Position numbers and translations under genes: made by a program. This document shows, one piece after another, positions 1 to 9,243 of a stretch of DNA of 58,511 nucleotides. The notes below the pieces were generated by a model, which saw only the letters and a program-made list of their open reading frames with translations, was not told the DNA's origin and ran no database searches. Origin of the DNA: Silicimonas sp. Its GTDB lineage: Bacteria; Pseudomonadota; Alphaproteobacteria; Rhodobacterales; Rhodobacteraceae. Within the stretch, counting starts at the first letter, position 1, and the number at the start of each line of letters is the position of its first letter. The DNA lies in contig JAJEFO010000068.1 of assembly GCA_022820365.1 (NCBI GenBank), positions 1-58,511 on the forward strand. The letters run 5' to 3'.

Positions 1-187
1 CCCAGACGGGCTTGTCGAGCCCCATCTTGATCCGAAGCCCTTCTCGCATTGCTTCAGTTGCACGCGGACCGAGAGCCACGGCTGCCGGATCGCCAGGAAT
101 GAGATAGATCATGCAGAACAGGAGGAGCATCGCCACCGAAACGATGACCACGGCAAGTCCAAGGCGTTTGGCTGAGTATCGCAACAT
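1..187 (-). CDS. ABC transporter permease, Dpp/Opp type (N-terminus only)
   Basis: The 62 visible residues are the start of an inner-membrane permease of a dipeptide/oligopeptide-type ABC importer; the rest lies beyond the left window edge. The reading opens MLRYSAKRLGLAVVIVSVAM, a short basic cytoplasmic tip followed by one hydrophobic helix (about residues 8-30). It continues with IPGDPA and a G-L-D-K-P segment, the usual N-terminal signature of DppB/OppB permeases. There is no Shine-Dalgarno sequence in front of the ATG, and the same frame upstream is closed by a TGA at 221-223, so translation may depend on the small ORF just upstream. The substrate cannot be inferred. Family confidence is high, substrate unknown. 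Confidence 0.85.
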   Translation of the reverse strand, partial: MLRYSAKRLGLAVVIVSVAMLLLFCMIYLIPGDPAAVALGPRATEAMREGLRIKMGLDKPVW

Positions 188-220
188 GGGACTGGGTGCT
201 CGGGCAGGGCCTTTCTCGCG

Positions 221-298
221 TCAGGCGGGGGCGAACCGGAAAGGGATGGACTGATCGTCTTGTCTCGGGCCCGGCCGGGGCTCTTCACGGGAATTCAT
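221..298 (-). CDS. putative 25-residue ORF upstream of the permease
   Basis: A 25-codon ORF, rich in Arg, Pro and acidic residues and without hydrophobic segments, begins at an ATG six bases after a strong AAGGAG ribosome-binding site. It ends 33 bases before the permease ATG and lies in the same frame, so only its TGA separates the two. It could be a leader peptide that couples translation to the permease, the misread N-terminus of a permease carrying a nonsense change, or chance. I do not recognise the peptide. Its support is the ribosome-binding site and the lack of one at the permease itself. Confidence 0.3.
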   Translation of the reverse strand: MNSREEPRPGPRQDDQSIPFRFAPA

Positions 299-902
299 CT
301 CGGGCTCCTTGACGGTTGTTTCAAAGGTCGCATGGGATTCCGGGCAAAATGGTCGCTCTTTCCAGCGATTCGTTCGTGTAAAGGCAATTCTTGTACTTCG
401 ATAGTGACACAGAATTCTTGGTTGAGAAGGGATGCCGTCGCAAAACTTCACGGGTTGAGCGGATTTCCTGCGCTCAGCGGTTGAATTTGCAGTTGGGGTC
501 ACTGGAAACGGGGCCTGACCGACATGATGAAATTGCAAAGGCAACAGAATGCCGGGAGGCCATTCCATGTCCCAGTCCCCGAACATGCTTCGACCTGCGG
601 GAACCCACTTGCGTCCGAACTGCGGCGAACTTCCGGATTGGGCTTGGGTAGCCACAGTTCGCATCAGGTCACGCGATTGGTGCCGGATGCGGAAGGAAGG
701 CTCGATTGTGCGTGAGTGGAAAGAGCTACACTGATTTTCTATTCCGAACTTCCTTCGACATCATACTGCGCATTTCGGCCAGGGCTTCGCGTCGCTGCTG
801 CTCGGGCGGAACTTCAGGCAATCAGATTCACGAATCCGGCTGGCACGCGCAAGAATGACCTCTGTTCTCTCGGCATGGTCAGCGCCGTGATTCGACGTGG
901 CG
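299..902. other. gene-poor stretch between permease and pyc
   Basis: About 600 bases with no convincing gene. The open frames here are low-complexity, overlap on both strands and resemble no family I know. It presumably holds the promoter of the leftward permease transcript and the 3' end of the leftward pyc transcript, but I see no clear terminator hairpin or promoter pair. Confidence 0.5.
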
Positions 903-3900
903 CTATCCTTCCATCTCGATCAGGAGATCCTTGGCGTCAATCTGCGTGCCGGGGGCCACATGCACGGACTTGACCACGGAATCGCGGTCGGCGTGGATCC
1001 CGGTTTCCATCTTCATTGCCTCGATGGTCAGCATGAGGTCGCCTTGCTTGACATTTGCTCCCTCCTGCACTGCGACCGACGCGACGATGCCGGGCATCGG
1101 TGCGCCGATGTGGCACTTGTTGGATGCATCGGCCTTGATGCGCGCCGCCGCCGCACTTTGAGCCGAACTGTCGGCGATTCGCACAGTCCGGGGCTGTCCG
1201 TTTAGCTCGAAGAACACCTTGGCGATGCCCTCTTCGTTGGTTTCCGCCACCGCCTGAAGCTGAATCTCCAGCGTCACCCCCGGGTCGATCTCAACGGAGA
1301 TTTCCTCGCCCGGTTCCATGCCGTAGAAGAACGTGTGAGTCGGCAGCGTGCGCACCGGACCGTAGATGTCGTGGCGTTCGGTGTATTCGGCAAACACCCT
1401 TGGGTACATGAGATAGCCGCCAAGGTCTTCATCGTTGAATTCCCGTTCGAACCTGTCGTTGATCTCGCGTCGTACTCCTTCGAGGTCCACGGGCGCCAGG
1501 TCCGCGCCGGGTCGCGTCGAAACCGGCTCTTCACCCTTCAGGACCTTCTCCTGGATGCCCTTGGGCCAGCCGCCCGGTGGTTGTCCAATGTCCCCGCGCA
1601 TCATGCCGACAACGCTCTCCGGAAATGCGACCTCGCGATTCGGATCAAGGACATCTTTGACGCTGAGGCCCTGACTCACCATCATGAGGGCCATGTCCCC
1701 CACGACCTTCGACGTGGGCGTGACCTTCACGATGTCGCCGAACATCCTGTTCGCGTCAGCGTAGGCGTGGGCGACCTCGTGCCAGCGTTCCTCCAGTCCG
1801 AGCGAACGGGCCTGGGCCTTGAGGTTCGTGAACTGACCGCCCGGCATCTCGTGCAGATAGACCTCGGAGGCAGGAGCCTGAAGGCCGGATTCAAAAGCGG
1901 CGTAGTGCCCGCGCACCCCCTCCCAGTAATTCGAAATCTCCCGAATTGCACCGATGTCGAGAAGCGTATCGCGCTCCGATCCCTTGAGCGCCTCGACCAC
2001 GGTGCCGAGGGTGGCCTGCGACGTGTTGCCCGAAAGCGCGTCCATTGCGCAATCCACGACATCGACGCCGGCTTCGGAGGCTGCGAGGATCGATGCGCAC
2101 GCGATGCCGGCAGTGTCATGCGTGTGGAAGTGCACGGGCAGCCCGACTTCCTCCTTGAGCGCCTTGACCAGCGTCCGGGCGGCAGCAGGCTTCGCGAGAC
2201 CCGCCATGTCCTTCAAGCCAAGAACATGTGTGCCGGCCTCCTTCAGTTCCCTTGCCATGGACACGTAGTACTTGAGGTCGTACTTAGCGCGATCTGGATC
2301 GTGAATGTCGCCGGTATAGCAGATCGCGGCTTCAAGGATTCCACCGGTGTCCAGAACGGCGTCCATCGAAACCCGCATGTTCTCGATCCAGTTCAGCGGA
2401 TCGAAGATCCGGAAGAGATCGACGCCATTGTGGGCTGCGCGCTGAATGAAGAATCGGACCACGTTGTCGGGATAGTTCGTGTAGCCGACGGCGTTGGACC
2501 CCCGGACAAGCATTTGCGTGAGCAGGTTCGGCATTGCGGCGCGGAGATCGCGGAGCCGCTGCCAAGGACATTCCTGCAGGAACCTGTAGGCCACGTCGAA
2601 AGTGGCACCTCCCCAGCATTCGACGCTGAACAAGCCGGGCAGGTTCGCCGCGTAAGCCGGAGCCACGTTGATCATGTCGATCGAACGCATCCGCGTTGCG
2701 AGGAGAGACTGCGGGCCGTCACGCATGGTCGTGTCGGTGACCAGGACCCGTTCCTGCTCCAGCATCCAGTTCGCGACGGCCTCGGCACCTTCATTCTTCA
2801 GGAGGTCACGTGTGCCCGGCGCCGGATCGCGGGTCTGGAGTTCCGGCGGCGCCGGTGCGCGGAGGCTTGCGGGTGGTTTGGGGCGGTCTCTCGTCTCGGG
2901 GTGGCCATTGACGGTCACGTCCGCGAGATAGTTCAGGATCCGGGTTGCCCGATCCCGTCGCGGCTTGAAGTCGAAGAGCCCGGGTGTCTCGTCTATAAAA
3001 CGCGTGTGATACTCGTTGTTGAGAAACGTAGGATGCTTCAGCAGATTCTCGACAAAGGCAATGTTGGTGGACACGCCGCGAATCCGGAATTCACGAAGCG
3101 CGCGATCCATCCGGGCGATCGCGGCTTCAGGGGTGGGCGCCCAGGCGGTGACCTTTTCAAGAAGCGAATCGTAGTAACGCGTGATGACCGCCCCCGAGTA
3201 GGCCGTGCCCCCGTCAAGCCGGATCCCCATGCCGTTCGCGCCTCGGTAGGCCGCGATGCGCCCATAGTCCGGAATGAAGTTGTTGGTCGGATCTTCCGTC
3301 GTGATCCGGCACTGGATTGCATGGCCGTTTAGGGCGACGTCGTATTGCGACGCCGTGCCCGTCGCCTCCATCAGGCCCTTGCCTTCAGCGATCAGGATCT
3401 GGGCCTGGACGATGTCAATTCCGGTCACCTCTTCGGTCACGGTGTGTTCGACCTGGATGCGCGGATTCACTTCGATAAAGAAGAATTCCCCCGAATCCAT
3501 GTCCATCAGGAACTCGATGGTGCCAGCGCATTCGTAGTTCACCTCCTCGGCTATCTTCCTGCCAAGGCCGGCAAGCCTTTCGCGCTGTGCGCCCGAAAGG
3601 TAGGGCGCGGGCGCGCGCTCGACCACTTTCTGGTTCCGGCGCTGCACGGAGCAGTCGCGTTCCCAAAGGTGGTATATGTTTCCGCGGCTGTCGCCGAGGA
3701 TCTGCACCTCGACGTGGCGTGCGCGCTGGATCATCTTTTCGAGATAGCCCTCGCCGTTGCCGAAGGCCGCTTCCGCCTCGCGGCGTCCTTCCAAGACTTT
3801 CTCCTCGAGTTCGTCGGGCGACATGATCGGGCGCATGCCGCGCCCGCCTCCACCCCAAGAAGCCTTGAGCATCATCGGATAGCCGATTTCTTCGGCTTGC

Positions 3901-4346
3901 TTGCGCACGAGTTCCATGTCGTTGCCTAGAACGTCCGATGCGGGAATGACCGGCACCCCGGCCTTGATCGCGACCTTGCGCGCGCTTGCCTTGTCGCCAA
4001 GTGCCCGCATGGTCTCGGATTTCGGGCCTATGAAGGTGATGCCGGCTTCGGCGCAGGCCTCGACCAGCGCGGGGTTCTCTGAGAGCAGTCCGTATCCCGG
4101 ATGAATCGCGTCGGCCCCGCTGTCCTGGGCAACCCGGATCACCTCGTCGATGGAGAGATAGGCCGCAACGGGGCCCAGCCCTTTTCCGATGCGATAGGCC
4201 TCATCTGCCTTGAACCGATGGAGGCACAGCTTGTCCTCTTCTGCGAAGATCGCGACGGTGCGCTTGCCGAGCTCGTTTGCCGCACGCATGACGCGGATGG
4301 CGATTTCGCCTCGGTTGGCAATCAGAATTTTCTTGATCTCGGCCAT
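903..4346 (-). CDS. pyc: pyruvate carboxylase
   Basis: Biotin-dependent enzyme of 1147 residues that carboxylates pyruvate to oxaloacetate in the cytosol, an anaplerotic step. Domains are in the canonical order. A biotin carboxylase half starts at MAEIKKILIANRGEIAIR and has the glycine-rich ATP-grasp loop GGGGRGMR near residue 170. A carboxyltransferase TIM barrel follows (TDTTMRDGPQSLLATRMR and FHTHDTAG, with metal-binding His residues). The biotinyl carrier domain is at the C-terminus, with the biotin-accepting Lys in EAMKMETG at about residue 1112. Length matches the family. The frame stays open 45 codons upstream, but the family N-terminus fixes the ATG at 4346. It lies downstream of lldD on the same strand, 150 bases away, so lactate-derived pyruvate could feed it directly. 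Confidence 0.97.
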   Translation of the reverse strand: MAEIKKILIANRGEIAIRVMRAANELGKRTVAIFAEEDKLCLHRFKADEAYRIGKGLGPVAAYLSIDEVIRVAQDSGADAIHPGYGLLSENPALVEACAEAGITFIGPKSETMRALGDKASARKVAIKAGVPVIPASDVLGNDMELVRKQAEEIGYPMMLKASWGGGGRGMRPIMSPDELEEKVLEGRREAEAAFGNGEGYLEKMIQRARHVEVQILGDSRGNIYHLWERDCSVQRRNQKVVERAPAPYLSGAQRERLAGLGRKIAEEVNYECAGTIEFLMDMDSGEFFFIEVNPRIQVEHTVTEEVTGIDIVQAQILIAEGKGLMEATGTASQYDVALNGHAIQCRITTEDPTNNFIPDYGRIAAYRGANGMGIRLDGGTAYSGAVITRYYDSLLEKVTAWAPTPEAAIARMDRALREFRIRGVSTNIAFVENLLKHPTFLNNEYHTRFIDETPGLFDFKPRRDRATRILNYLADVTVNGHPETRDRPKPPASLRAPAPPELQTRDPAPGTRDLLKNEGAEAVANWMLEQERVLVTDTTMRDGPQSLLATRMRSIDMINVAPAYAANLPGLFSVECWGGATFDVAYRFLQECPWQRLRDLRAAMPNLLTQMLVRGSNAVGYTNYPDNVVRFFIQRAAHNGVDLFRIFDPLNWIENMRVSMDAVLDTGGILEAAICYTGDIHDPDRAKYDLKYYVSMARELKEAGTHVLGLKDMAGLAKPAAARTLVKALKEEVGLPVHFHTHDTAGIACASILAASEAGVDVVDCAMDALSGNTSQATLGTVVEALKGSERDTLLDIGAIREISNYWEGVRGHYAAFESGLQAPASEVYLHEMPGGQFTNLKAQARSLGLEERWHEVAHAYADANRMFGDIVKVTPTSKVVGDMALMMVSQGLSVKDVLDPNREVAFPESVVGMMRGDIGQPPGGWPKGIQEKVLKGEEPVSTRPGADLAPVDLEGVRREINDRFEREFNDEDLGGYLMYPRVFAEYTERHDIYGPVRTLPTHTFFYGMEPGEEISVEIDPGVTLEIQLQAVAETNEEGIAKVFFELNGQPRTVRIADSSAQSAAAARIKADASNKCHIGAPMPGIVASVAVQEGANVKQGDLMLTIEAMKMETGIHADRDSVVKSVHVAPGTQIDAKDLLIEMEG

Positions 4347-4496
4347 CGTCCGTACCTGCTTTGCATATGCGGCATGTGTTATCCGCCGCCGGTGGTGTCG
4401 GCAATCTCCGATTGGCCAGCGGTGGGGATCGTGGAACGGGAAACACGGCATTTGCAGCAGGCCAGGGACGTGGCCCTGCAAGAAACTGCGGGGCGT

Positions 4497-5651
4497 TCAA
4501 GTGTCTGGAATCGAGGACGGGATCACGCGAGCGGCAAGTTCGGAAAGTCGCTGTGCACCCATCTGGCCCATGTTCGCCATCATGTCGTCCGACAAGACAT
4601 GAATCAGATGCGGCGGCCCTTTCCTGCCGAGTGCCCCGACCGCGTAGTGGAACGCGCGGCCCAGCATGACGAAGTCTGCTCCGAGGGCGAGGGCGCGAAG
4701 GATGTCGAGGCCGCCCATGACACCGCTGTCGAATGCAATCGGCGTCTCCGGGACGGCGTCTCGGATTGCGGGCAGACATTCGATCGAGGAAGGACCGGCA
4801 TCGAACTGTCGTCCCGAGTGGTTCGAGACCCAAATGCCGTCTACGCCCATTTCGACAAGTCGTTTCGCATCCTCGGGTTTCTGGATGCCCTTGACGAGAA
4901 ACTGGCCGTCCCAAATTTCGCGGATCTCCGTGATGTCCTGCCAGCTCGGTTCGCCCCTGATCACGTGTCCGGCATGGGCGACCGAATTGTAGTCGTCCGA
5001 CTGGTCGGCGTAATCCTCGCAGAACTTCAGGCTCGGAATGCCTTCCCGCAGCGTTCCCAACGTCCATGCGGGATGCAGCATCATCGAGAGGATCATGCCG
5101 GCAGTGACCTTTGGCGGTATCGTCAGTTCGGCGCGCCGCTGACGCTCGCGGCGGCTGTCGACCGGGACGTCCACCGTCAGGACGAGCGTGTGGAAGCCGG
5201 AATCTCTCACGCGACGCAGCATGTCGGCGCGAAAGTCCTTCCGGCCCGGCATGTACATTTGGAACCAGCCCTGGTCGCCAATGGTTGGGGTCAGGGATTC
5301 CGGCAACACGGTTGCGACATGCGACATGACGTAGGGAATTCCTGCCTCGGCGCAGGCGGCTGAGAGGATTTTCTCGGCCCCCGGCCACATGATGCCCGAC
5401 ATTCCGACGGGGGCGCATCCGAAGGGAAGGGGATAGTCACGTCCAAGAAACCTGGTGGACAGGTCGAATTCGAGCGGCCCTTTCAGGACCGCGGGCCAGA
5501 AGCGAATGTCCTGGAGCGCCGACCGATTGCGTCGGGTCTGGTCTTCGTCGCCGGTGGAACTGTCGAGATACTCGAACACGAAATGCGGCACGCGCCGACG
5601 TGCGCGCAGCCGCAGGTCAGATATGGCGGGATAGCGTGTGTCGAGATTCAT
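4497..5651 (-). CDS. lldD: FMN-dependent L-lactate dehydrogenase / alpha-hydroxy-acid dehydrogenase
   Basis: A 384-residue TIM-barrel flavoprotein of the alpha-hydroxy-acid oxidase family, most likely oxidising L-lactate to pyruvate and passing electrons to the respiratory chain. Visible landmarks are the N-terminal FEYLDSSTGDE segment, GWFQMYMP, the FMN/substrate Lys in FLVKGI, the catalytic His-Arg motif SNHSGRQFDAGPSS, and the phosphate-binding stretch FDSGVMGGLDILRALALGAD near the C-terminus. The ATG at 5651 gives the usual N-terminus (MNLDTRYPAISDLR); an ATG six codons upstream is possible. Related members act on glycolate, mandelate or other hydroxy acids, so L-lactate is the most likely substrate rather than a certain one. 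Its neighbour pyc supports the lactate reading. Confidence 0.9.
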   Translation of the reverse strand: MNLDTRYPAISDLRLRARRRVPHFVFEYLDSSTGDEDQTRRNRSALQDIRFWPAVLKGPLEFDLSTRFLGRDYPLPFGCAPVGMSGIMWPGAEKILSAACAEAGIPYVMSHVATVLPESLTPTIGDQGWFQMYMPGRKDFRADMLRRVRDSGFHTLVLTVDVPVDSRRERQRRAELTIPPKVTAGMILSMMLHPAWTLGTLREGIPSLKFCEDYADQSDDYNSVAHAGHVIRGEPSWQDITEIREIWDGQFLVKGIQKPEDAKRLVEMGVDGIWVSNHSGRQFDAGPSSIECLPAIRDAVPETPIAFDSGVMGGLDILRALALGADFVMLGRAFHYAVGALGRKGPPHLIHVLSDDMMANMGQMGAQRLSELAARVIPSSIPDT

Positions 5652-6302
5652 GCGGGCAATTAGGCGCAATCGCCTGGATTTTGGAAGCGGATTCGTGAAT
5701 TCGCAGGCGGATGTTGCCCTGCTTCAGTGCGACGTCGTTCCATTGCCTGTGTCGGGGCTTCACATTCAAAGTCACGGTAGTTCACGAGCGTGATCCTGAT
5801 TGGCCATGTCGGCGATTTCACCCGATTCTAGGTGGAGAAGGCGATGCGCAGGTCGCACGGGAAGGCAGACTTCCGGGCTTTGTCGTTCTGACGCGGGCTT
5901 GCCGCCTCCACGGCGCGGTCGGATTGCAAGGGTCGTGGGCGCTTGGCCGAACTGGCGCCGAGACCGGAATGTGAACATCGACAGTCCTGGGCAGCGGTGA
6001 CGCCACGAGGTAGGTTTGACAGCATTGAATCGGGAACAAGCATATCCAAAAGCCATGCATGTAACCGGCTCTATTTACATTGCTGCATTGGCTGAGTTTG
6101 ACATGCCGCAATCGACTCGGTCCTCGAAGCATTCATGAAATTGTGTTACGCTCTGTTCCTTCCAGAAGTCATGAATCACACCAGAGCAACTTTGGGAATC
6201 ACAAACGATTCGGACTTTTGGCAGGATGCTCAAGCGACACACGTTCCGGTTGCGTTCTGGACAACTGAGGCCGCGCTGAATATCTCCCTGAAACGTTACC
6301 GC
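5652..6302. other. gene-poor stretch upstream of lldD and vapB-like gene
   Basis: About 650 bases without a supportable gene. A frame open from 6135 runs into the antitoxin, but its first 56 residues resemble no antitoxin N-terminus and I treat them as untranslated. The stretch should contain the leftward lldD promoter and the rightward toxin-antitoxin promoter; I could not assign either. Confidence 0.4.
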
Positions 6303-6569
6303 ATGAAAGTCGCTGCCATCGGTTCGCGTCGTATTGAGGTCAGGGTGCCTAACCGTGACGCAGCCCTTGTTAAGTCGATTGCCGTGTCACTGCGGTCCGG
6401 TGGAAAACGTGCGGATTTGATTCGTGATTCGCTGAAGCCTATTGTTGCAACGACCAAGGCGAGAAGTGGAGCTGAGCTGGTCGCATTTTTCAGAGCGTCT
6501 CCGCTCGTCCAAGATCAACTCGACATAACACGAGATAGCTCATCTGGGCGCAGCGTCGATCTGCCCTGA
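6303..6569 (+). CDS. VapB-like ribbon-helix-helix antitoxin
   Basis: Small 88-residue protein that fits the antitoxin half of a VapBC type II toxin-antitoxin pair. Residues 8-15 (RRIEVRVP) would form the DNA-binding beta strand, followed by two helices around DAALVKSIAVSLRS and RADLIRDSLKPIV. The C-terminal part (GAELVAFFRASPL and DITRDSSSGRSVDL) looks like the toxin-binding tail of this antitoxin class. The family assignment comes from pattern recognition. The start at 6303 is chosen because homology-like sequence begins there; the frame is open upstream. Its TGA overlaps the next ATG by one base, typical toxin-antitoxin coupling, but the partner is truncated, so this is probably an orphan remnant. 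Confidence 0.7.
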   Translation: MKVAAIGSRRIEVRVPNRDAALVKSIAVSLRSGGKRADLIRDSLKPIVATTKARSGAELVAFFRASPLVQDQLDITRDSSSGRSVDLP

Positions 6570-6670
6570 TGGCATTTCTGCTCGACACCAACATTGTCAG
6601 CGAAACTGTTCGGCCTTGGCCGGAGCCGCAGGTGTCGCAAGAGAGCGAACCGTTCGATCAAGACGCATGA
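6569..6670 (+). pseudogene. truncated VapC PIN-domain toxin
   Basis: The frame beginning at the overlapped ATG reads MAFLLDTNIVSETVRPWPEP, the classic first strand of a VapC PIN nuclease with its first catalytic Asp (LLDTN). It then leaves the family and stops after 33 residues, where intact VapC proteins are about 130-140. The remaining three acidic catalytic residues are absent, so it cannot be an active RNase. No continuation is visible in other frames before uvrD starts at 6745. Interpretation: the toxin was deleted at its 3' end, leaving a harmless antitoxin. Confidence 0.75.
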
Positions 6671-6744
6671 TTCGACGTACATCGTAGCGCGAACGGATAG
6701 AGAACGTGCTTTTATTCCGAGTTTGCGCGAGTTAGACTTGCCGG

Positions 6745-9087
6745 ATGAGCGATGCCCTCGAAAGCGAAGAGTTTCCCGACAGGATGCCACTCTCGATGCA
6801 GGCTATTGCCGCGCGCGGAACGCCATACCTTGAAGATCTCAATCCTGCTCAGCGAGAGGCCGTGGAGAATCTTGATGGCCCGTTGCTGATGCTGGCGGGT
6901 GCCGGCACCGGCAAGACAAAGGCATTGACGACGAGGATTGCGCATCTTCTGAACACGGGAACGGCGCGACCGAACGAGATCTTAGCCGTCACGTTCACCA
7001 ACAAGGCTGCCCGGGAGATGAAATCGCGAGTGGCCTCACTCCTTGGCCAGACGATCGAAGGAATGCCGTGGCTTGGCACGTTCCACTCGATCTGTGCCAA
7101 GCTGCTTCGCAGGCATGCGGAACTCGTCGGCCTCAAGGCGAATTTCACGATTCTTGACACCGATGACCAGCTCAGGCTTCTCAAGCAAATCATTGTCGCT
7201 GATGGAACCGACGAGAAGCGCTGGCCTGCGCGCCAGTTGGCGCATCAGATTGACGGATGGAAGAACCGTGCCTGGACGCCTGACAAGGTGCCGGCGTCCT
7301 TGGGCTCGGTATTCAACAACCGGGGCGCAGATCTCTATGCCCGGTACCAGGAGCGGCTGAAGGCACTGAACGCAGCAGACTTCGGCGACCTTCTGCTCCA
7401 CATGCTGGAAATCTTCAAGAAACACGAAGATGTCCTCGCGCAGTACCAGCGCTGGTTCCGATACATCCTGGTAGACGAATACCAGGATACGAACGTTGCC
7501 CAGCACCTTTGGCTGCGTCTTTTGGCGCAGGCTCACAGGCAGATCTGCTGCGTTGGCGATGACGACCAGTCGATCTATGGCTGGCGAGGCGCCGAGGTCG
7601 GTAACATCCTCCGATTCGAAAAGGACTTTCCGGGTGCGCACGTCATTCGCCTCGAGCAAAACTACCGTTCCACTCCCCAGATCCTGAACGCGGCTGGCGG
7701 CGTGATTGCCCAAAACAAGGGGCGGCTTGGGAAGACGTTGTTCACCGACCGCGATGAGGGCGAGAAGATCCGCCTGATCGGCCATTGGGACGATGGGGAC
7801 GAGGCGCGCTGGGTTGGTGAAGAGATAGAGGCGCTGCAGGGTGGAACGAGGGGCATGCGTTCCTTCGAGTTGGGCGAGATCGCGATCCTTGTGCGCACGT
7901 CATTCCAGATGCGCGCTTTCGAGGACCGGTTCCTGTCGATCGGACTTCCGTACCGTGTCGTCGGCGGTCCGCGCTTCTACGAGCGTCTCGAAATCCGGGA
8001 CGCGATGGCCTATTTCCGCCTTGCCGTCTCTCCAGACGATGACCTGGCGTTCGAACGGATCGTCAACACGCCGAAGCGCGGGCTTGGTGATCGTGCGCAA
8101 CAGAAGATCCAAGCCACCGCCCGGAAAAGCGGCGTTTCGCTGATCGACGGCGCACGGACGCTCTTGGCCGAGAAGGGCCTCGCCGGGAAGGGCGCAGGCG
8201 AATTGCAGAAGCTGATCGACCTGATCGCCACGTGGCACGCCCATGTGACCGAAGGCACCGATCACCTGGAGCTTGCCGGCCAGATACTTGACGAATCGGG
8301 CTACACCGAGATGTGGCAGAACCACCAGACCCCCGAAGCCGAAGGAAGGCTGGAGAATTTGAAGGAACTGGTGAAAGCACTGGAGCAGTTCGAGAATCTG
8401 CAGGGCTTCCTGGAACATGTCTCGCTGATCATGGATAACGATTCAGACGATGCTGACGAAAAGGTCGTGATCATGACGCTTCATGCCGCCAAGGGGTTGG
8501 AATTTCCGGCCGTGTTCCTGCCCGGATGGGAGGACGGGCTGTTCCCCTCGCAGCGCACGATGGACGAGTCCGGAGCGAAAGGGCTCGAGGAAGAACGTCG
8601 ATTGGCCTATGTCGGACTGACGCGTGCTGAGGAGCTTGCATATGTGAGCTTCGCTGGCAACCGGATGACATATGGGCAGTGGCAGTCGACGCTGCCTTCG
8701 AGGTTCATTGACGAATTGCCGGGCGCGGCGGTGGAGGTCCTGACGGCGCCCGGGCTCTACGGGCGTACGCAAGCGGCGTCCTCGGACATGGCATCCAGGG
8801 CGAGTCGGGCGGACGTCTACAACTCGCCTGGATGGAAGCGCTTGCAGTCACGTTCGGGTCGGCGGGGTCTTGGCCAGCCCCGGGAGGCGAAGAACACGAT
8901 AATCGATCTTGATGCGGTTTCGGCGTTTACCGAGGGCGAACGCGTGTTTCACACGAAGTTCGGATATGGCGACGTGACCGGAATTGAGGGCGACAAGCTG
9001 GAGATCGATTTCGACAAGGCGGGCAGGAAAAACGTGCTCGCGGCCTTTGTCGTGACGGCGGAGGATGCGGGAGACGTGCCGTTTTGA
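6745..9087 (+). CDS. uvrD: UvrD/PcrA-type ATP-dependent DNA helicase
   Basis: A 780-residue superfamily 1A 3'-5' DNA helicase acting in nucleotide-excision and mismatch repair and replication-fork clearance. Motifs in order: Q-motif region LNPAQREAV (about 32-40), Walker A AGAGTGKT (51-58), motif Ia VTFTNKAAREM, motif II VDEYQDTN, motif III GDDDQSIYGWRGA, motif IV EQNYRSTPQIL, then the C-terminal helicase core with MTLHAAKGLEFPAVFLPGWE (motif V) and EERRLAYVGLTRA (motif VI). The last 50 residues form the Tudor-like tail (VFHTKFGYGDVTGIEG) found in PcrA/UvrD. The protein is complete. Its final 21 bases are repeated next to the M29 aminopeptidase 2.2 kb downstream, which points to a past rearrangement. 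Confidence 0.96.
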   Translation: MSDALESEEFPDRMPLSMQAIAARGTPYLEDLNPAQREAVENLDGPLLMLAGAGTGKTKALTTRIAHLLNTGTARPNEILAVTFTNKAAREMKSRVASLLGQTIEGMPWLGTFHSICAKLLRRHAELVGLKANFTILDTDDQLRLLKQIIVADGTDEKRWPARQLAHQIDGWKNRAWTPDKVPASLGSVFNNRGADLYARYQERLKALNAADFGDLLLHMLEIFKKHEDVLAQYQRWFRYILVDEYQDTNVAQHLWLRLLAQAHRQICCVGDDDQSIYGWRGAEVGNILRFEKDFPGAHVIRLEQNYRSTPQILNAAGGVIAQNKGRLGKTLFTDRDEGEKIRLIGHWDDGDEARWVGEEIEALQGGTRGMRSFELGEIAILVRTSFQMRAFEDRFLSIGLPYRVVGGPRFYERLEIRDAMAYFRLAVSPDDDLAFERIVNTPKRGLGDRAQQKIQATARKSGVSLIDGARTLLAEKGLAGKGAGELQKLIDLIATWHAHVTEGTDHLELAGQILDESGYTEMWQNHQTPEAEGRLENLKELVKALEQFENLQGFLEHVSLIMDNDSDDADEKVVIMTLHAAKGLEFPAVFLPGWEDGLFPSQRTMDESGAKGLEEERRLAYVGLTRAEELAYVSFAGNRMTYGQWQSTLPSRFIDELPGAAVEVLTAPGLYGRTQAASSDMASRASRADVYNSPGWKRLQSRSGRRGLGQPREAKNTIIDLDAVSAFTEGERVFHTKFGYGDVTGIEGDKLEIDFDKAGRKNVLAAFVVTAEDAGDVPF

Positions 9088-9243
9088 CTTCTACACGTCC
9101 GGCGCAGGTCGATCTCAGTCGGCCAGTTGCCGTTTCGGAATACTGCGACGCGATCGCCTGACGCCGTGGTTCAATCGGCATCCGTGTCCTCGGCTCCAAT
9201 CATCCGGTCGACTTTGACGATGCTGCTGTTGCCGCCGCGCCTT
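9067..9243. repeat. left direct-repeat arm flanking the 2 kb island
   Basis: This stretch, the last seven codons of uvrD plus the following 155 bases, aligns with 11289-11466 in the same orientation. By hand alignment about 80 percent of positions match, with a single one-base gap. The arm therefore contains the uvrD 3' end and a decayed copy of the aminopeptidase 3' end. The divergence means the duplication is old or that one arm came from a related strain. Confidence 0.8.
9115..9243 (-). pseudogene. decayed 3' fragment of M29 aminopeptidase gene
   Basis: Read leftward, the segment encodes GGNSSIVKVDRMIGAEDTDAD, then a TGA, then TTASGDRVAVFRNGNWP. The intact aminopeptidase at 11337-12581 ends GGNSSVVHVDWMIGAKDTDV and then TTTGDRVAVFRNGNWAG. 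The match is unmistakable at protein and DNA level. The fragment carries an in-frame stop and a one-base deletion near its end, and it lacks everything upstream, so it is a non-functional relic. Confidence 0.85.

Noticed and set aside
1335-3332. 665-codon plus-strand frame opposite pyc
   Set aside because: It is antisense to unmistakable pyruvate carboxylase sequence; long antisense frames are expected in GC-rich coding DNA, and the translation resembles no family.
4101-5418. Frames of over 400 codons on both strands across the pyc/lldD boundary
   Set aside because: They overlap the established lldD and pyc genes and show no family features.
6135-6302. N-terminal 56-residue extension of the VapB-like antitoxin
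   Set aside because: The extension resembles no antitoxin and the ribbon-helix-helix begins right after the internal ATG at 6303.
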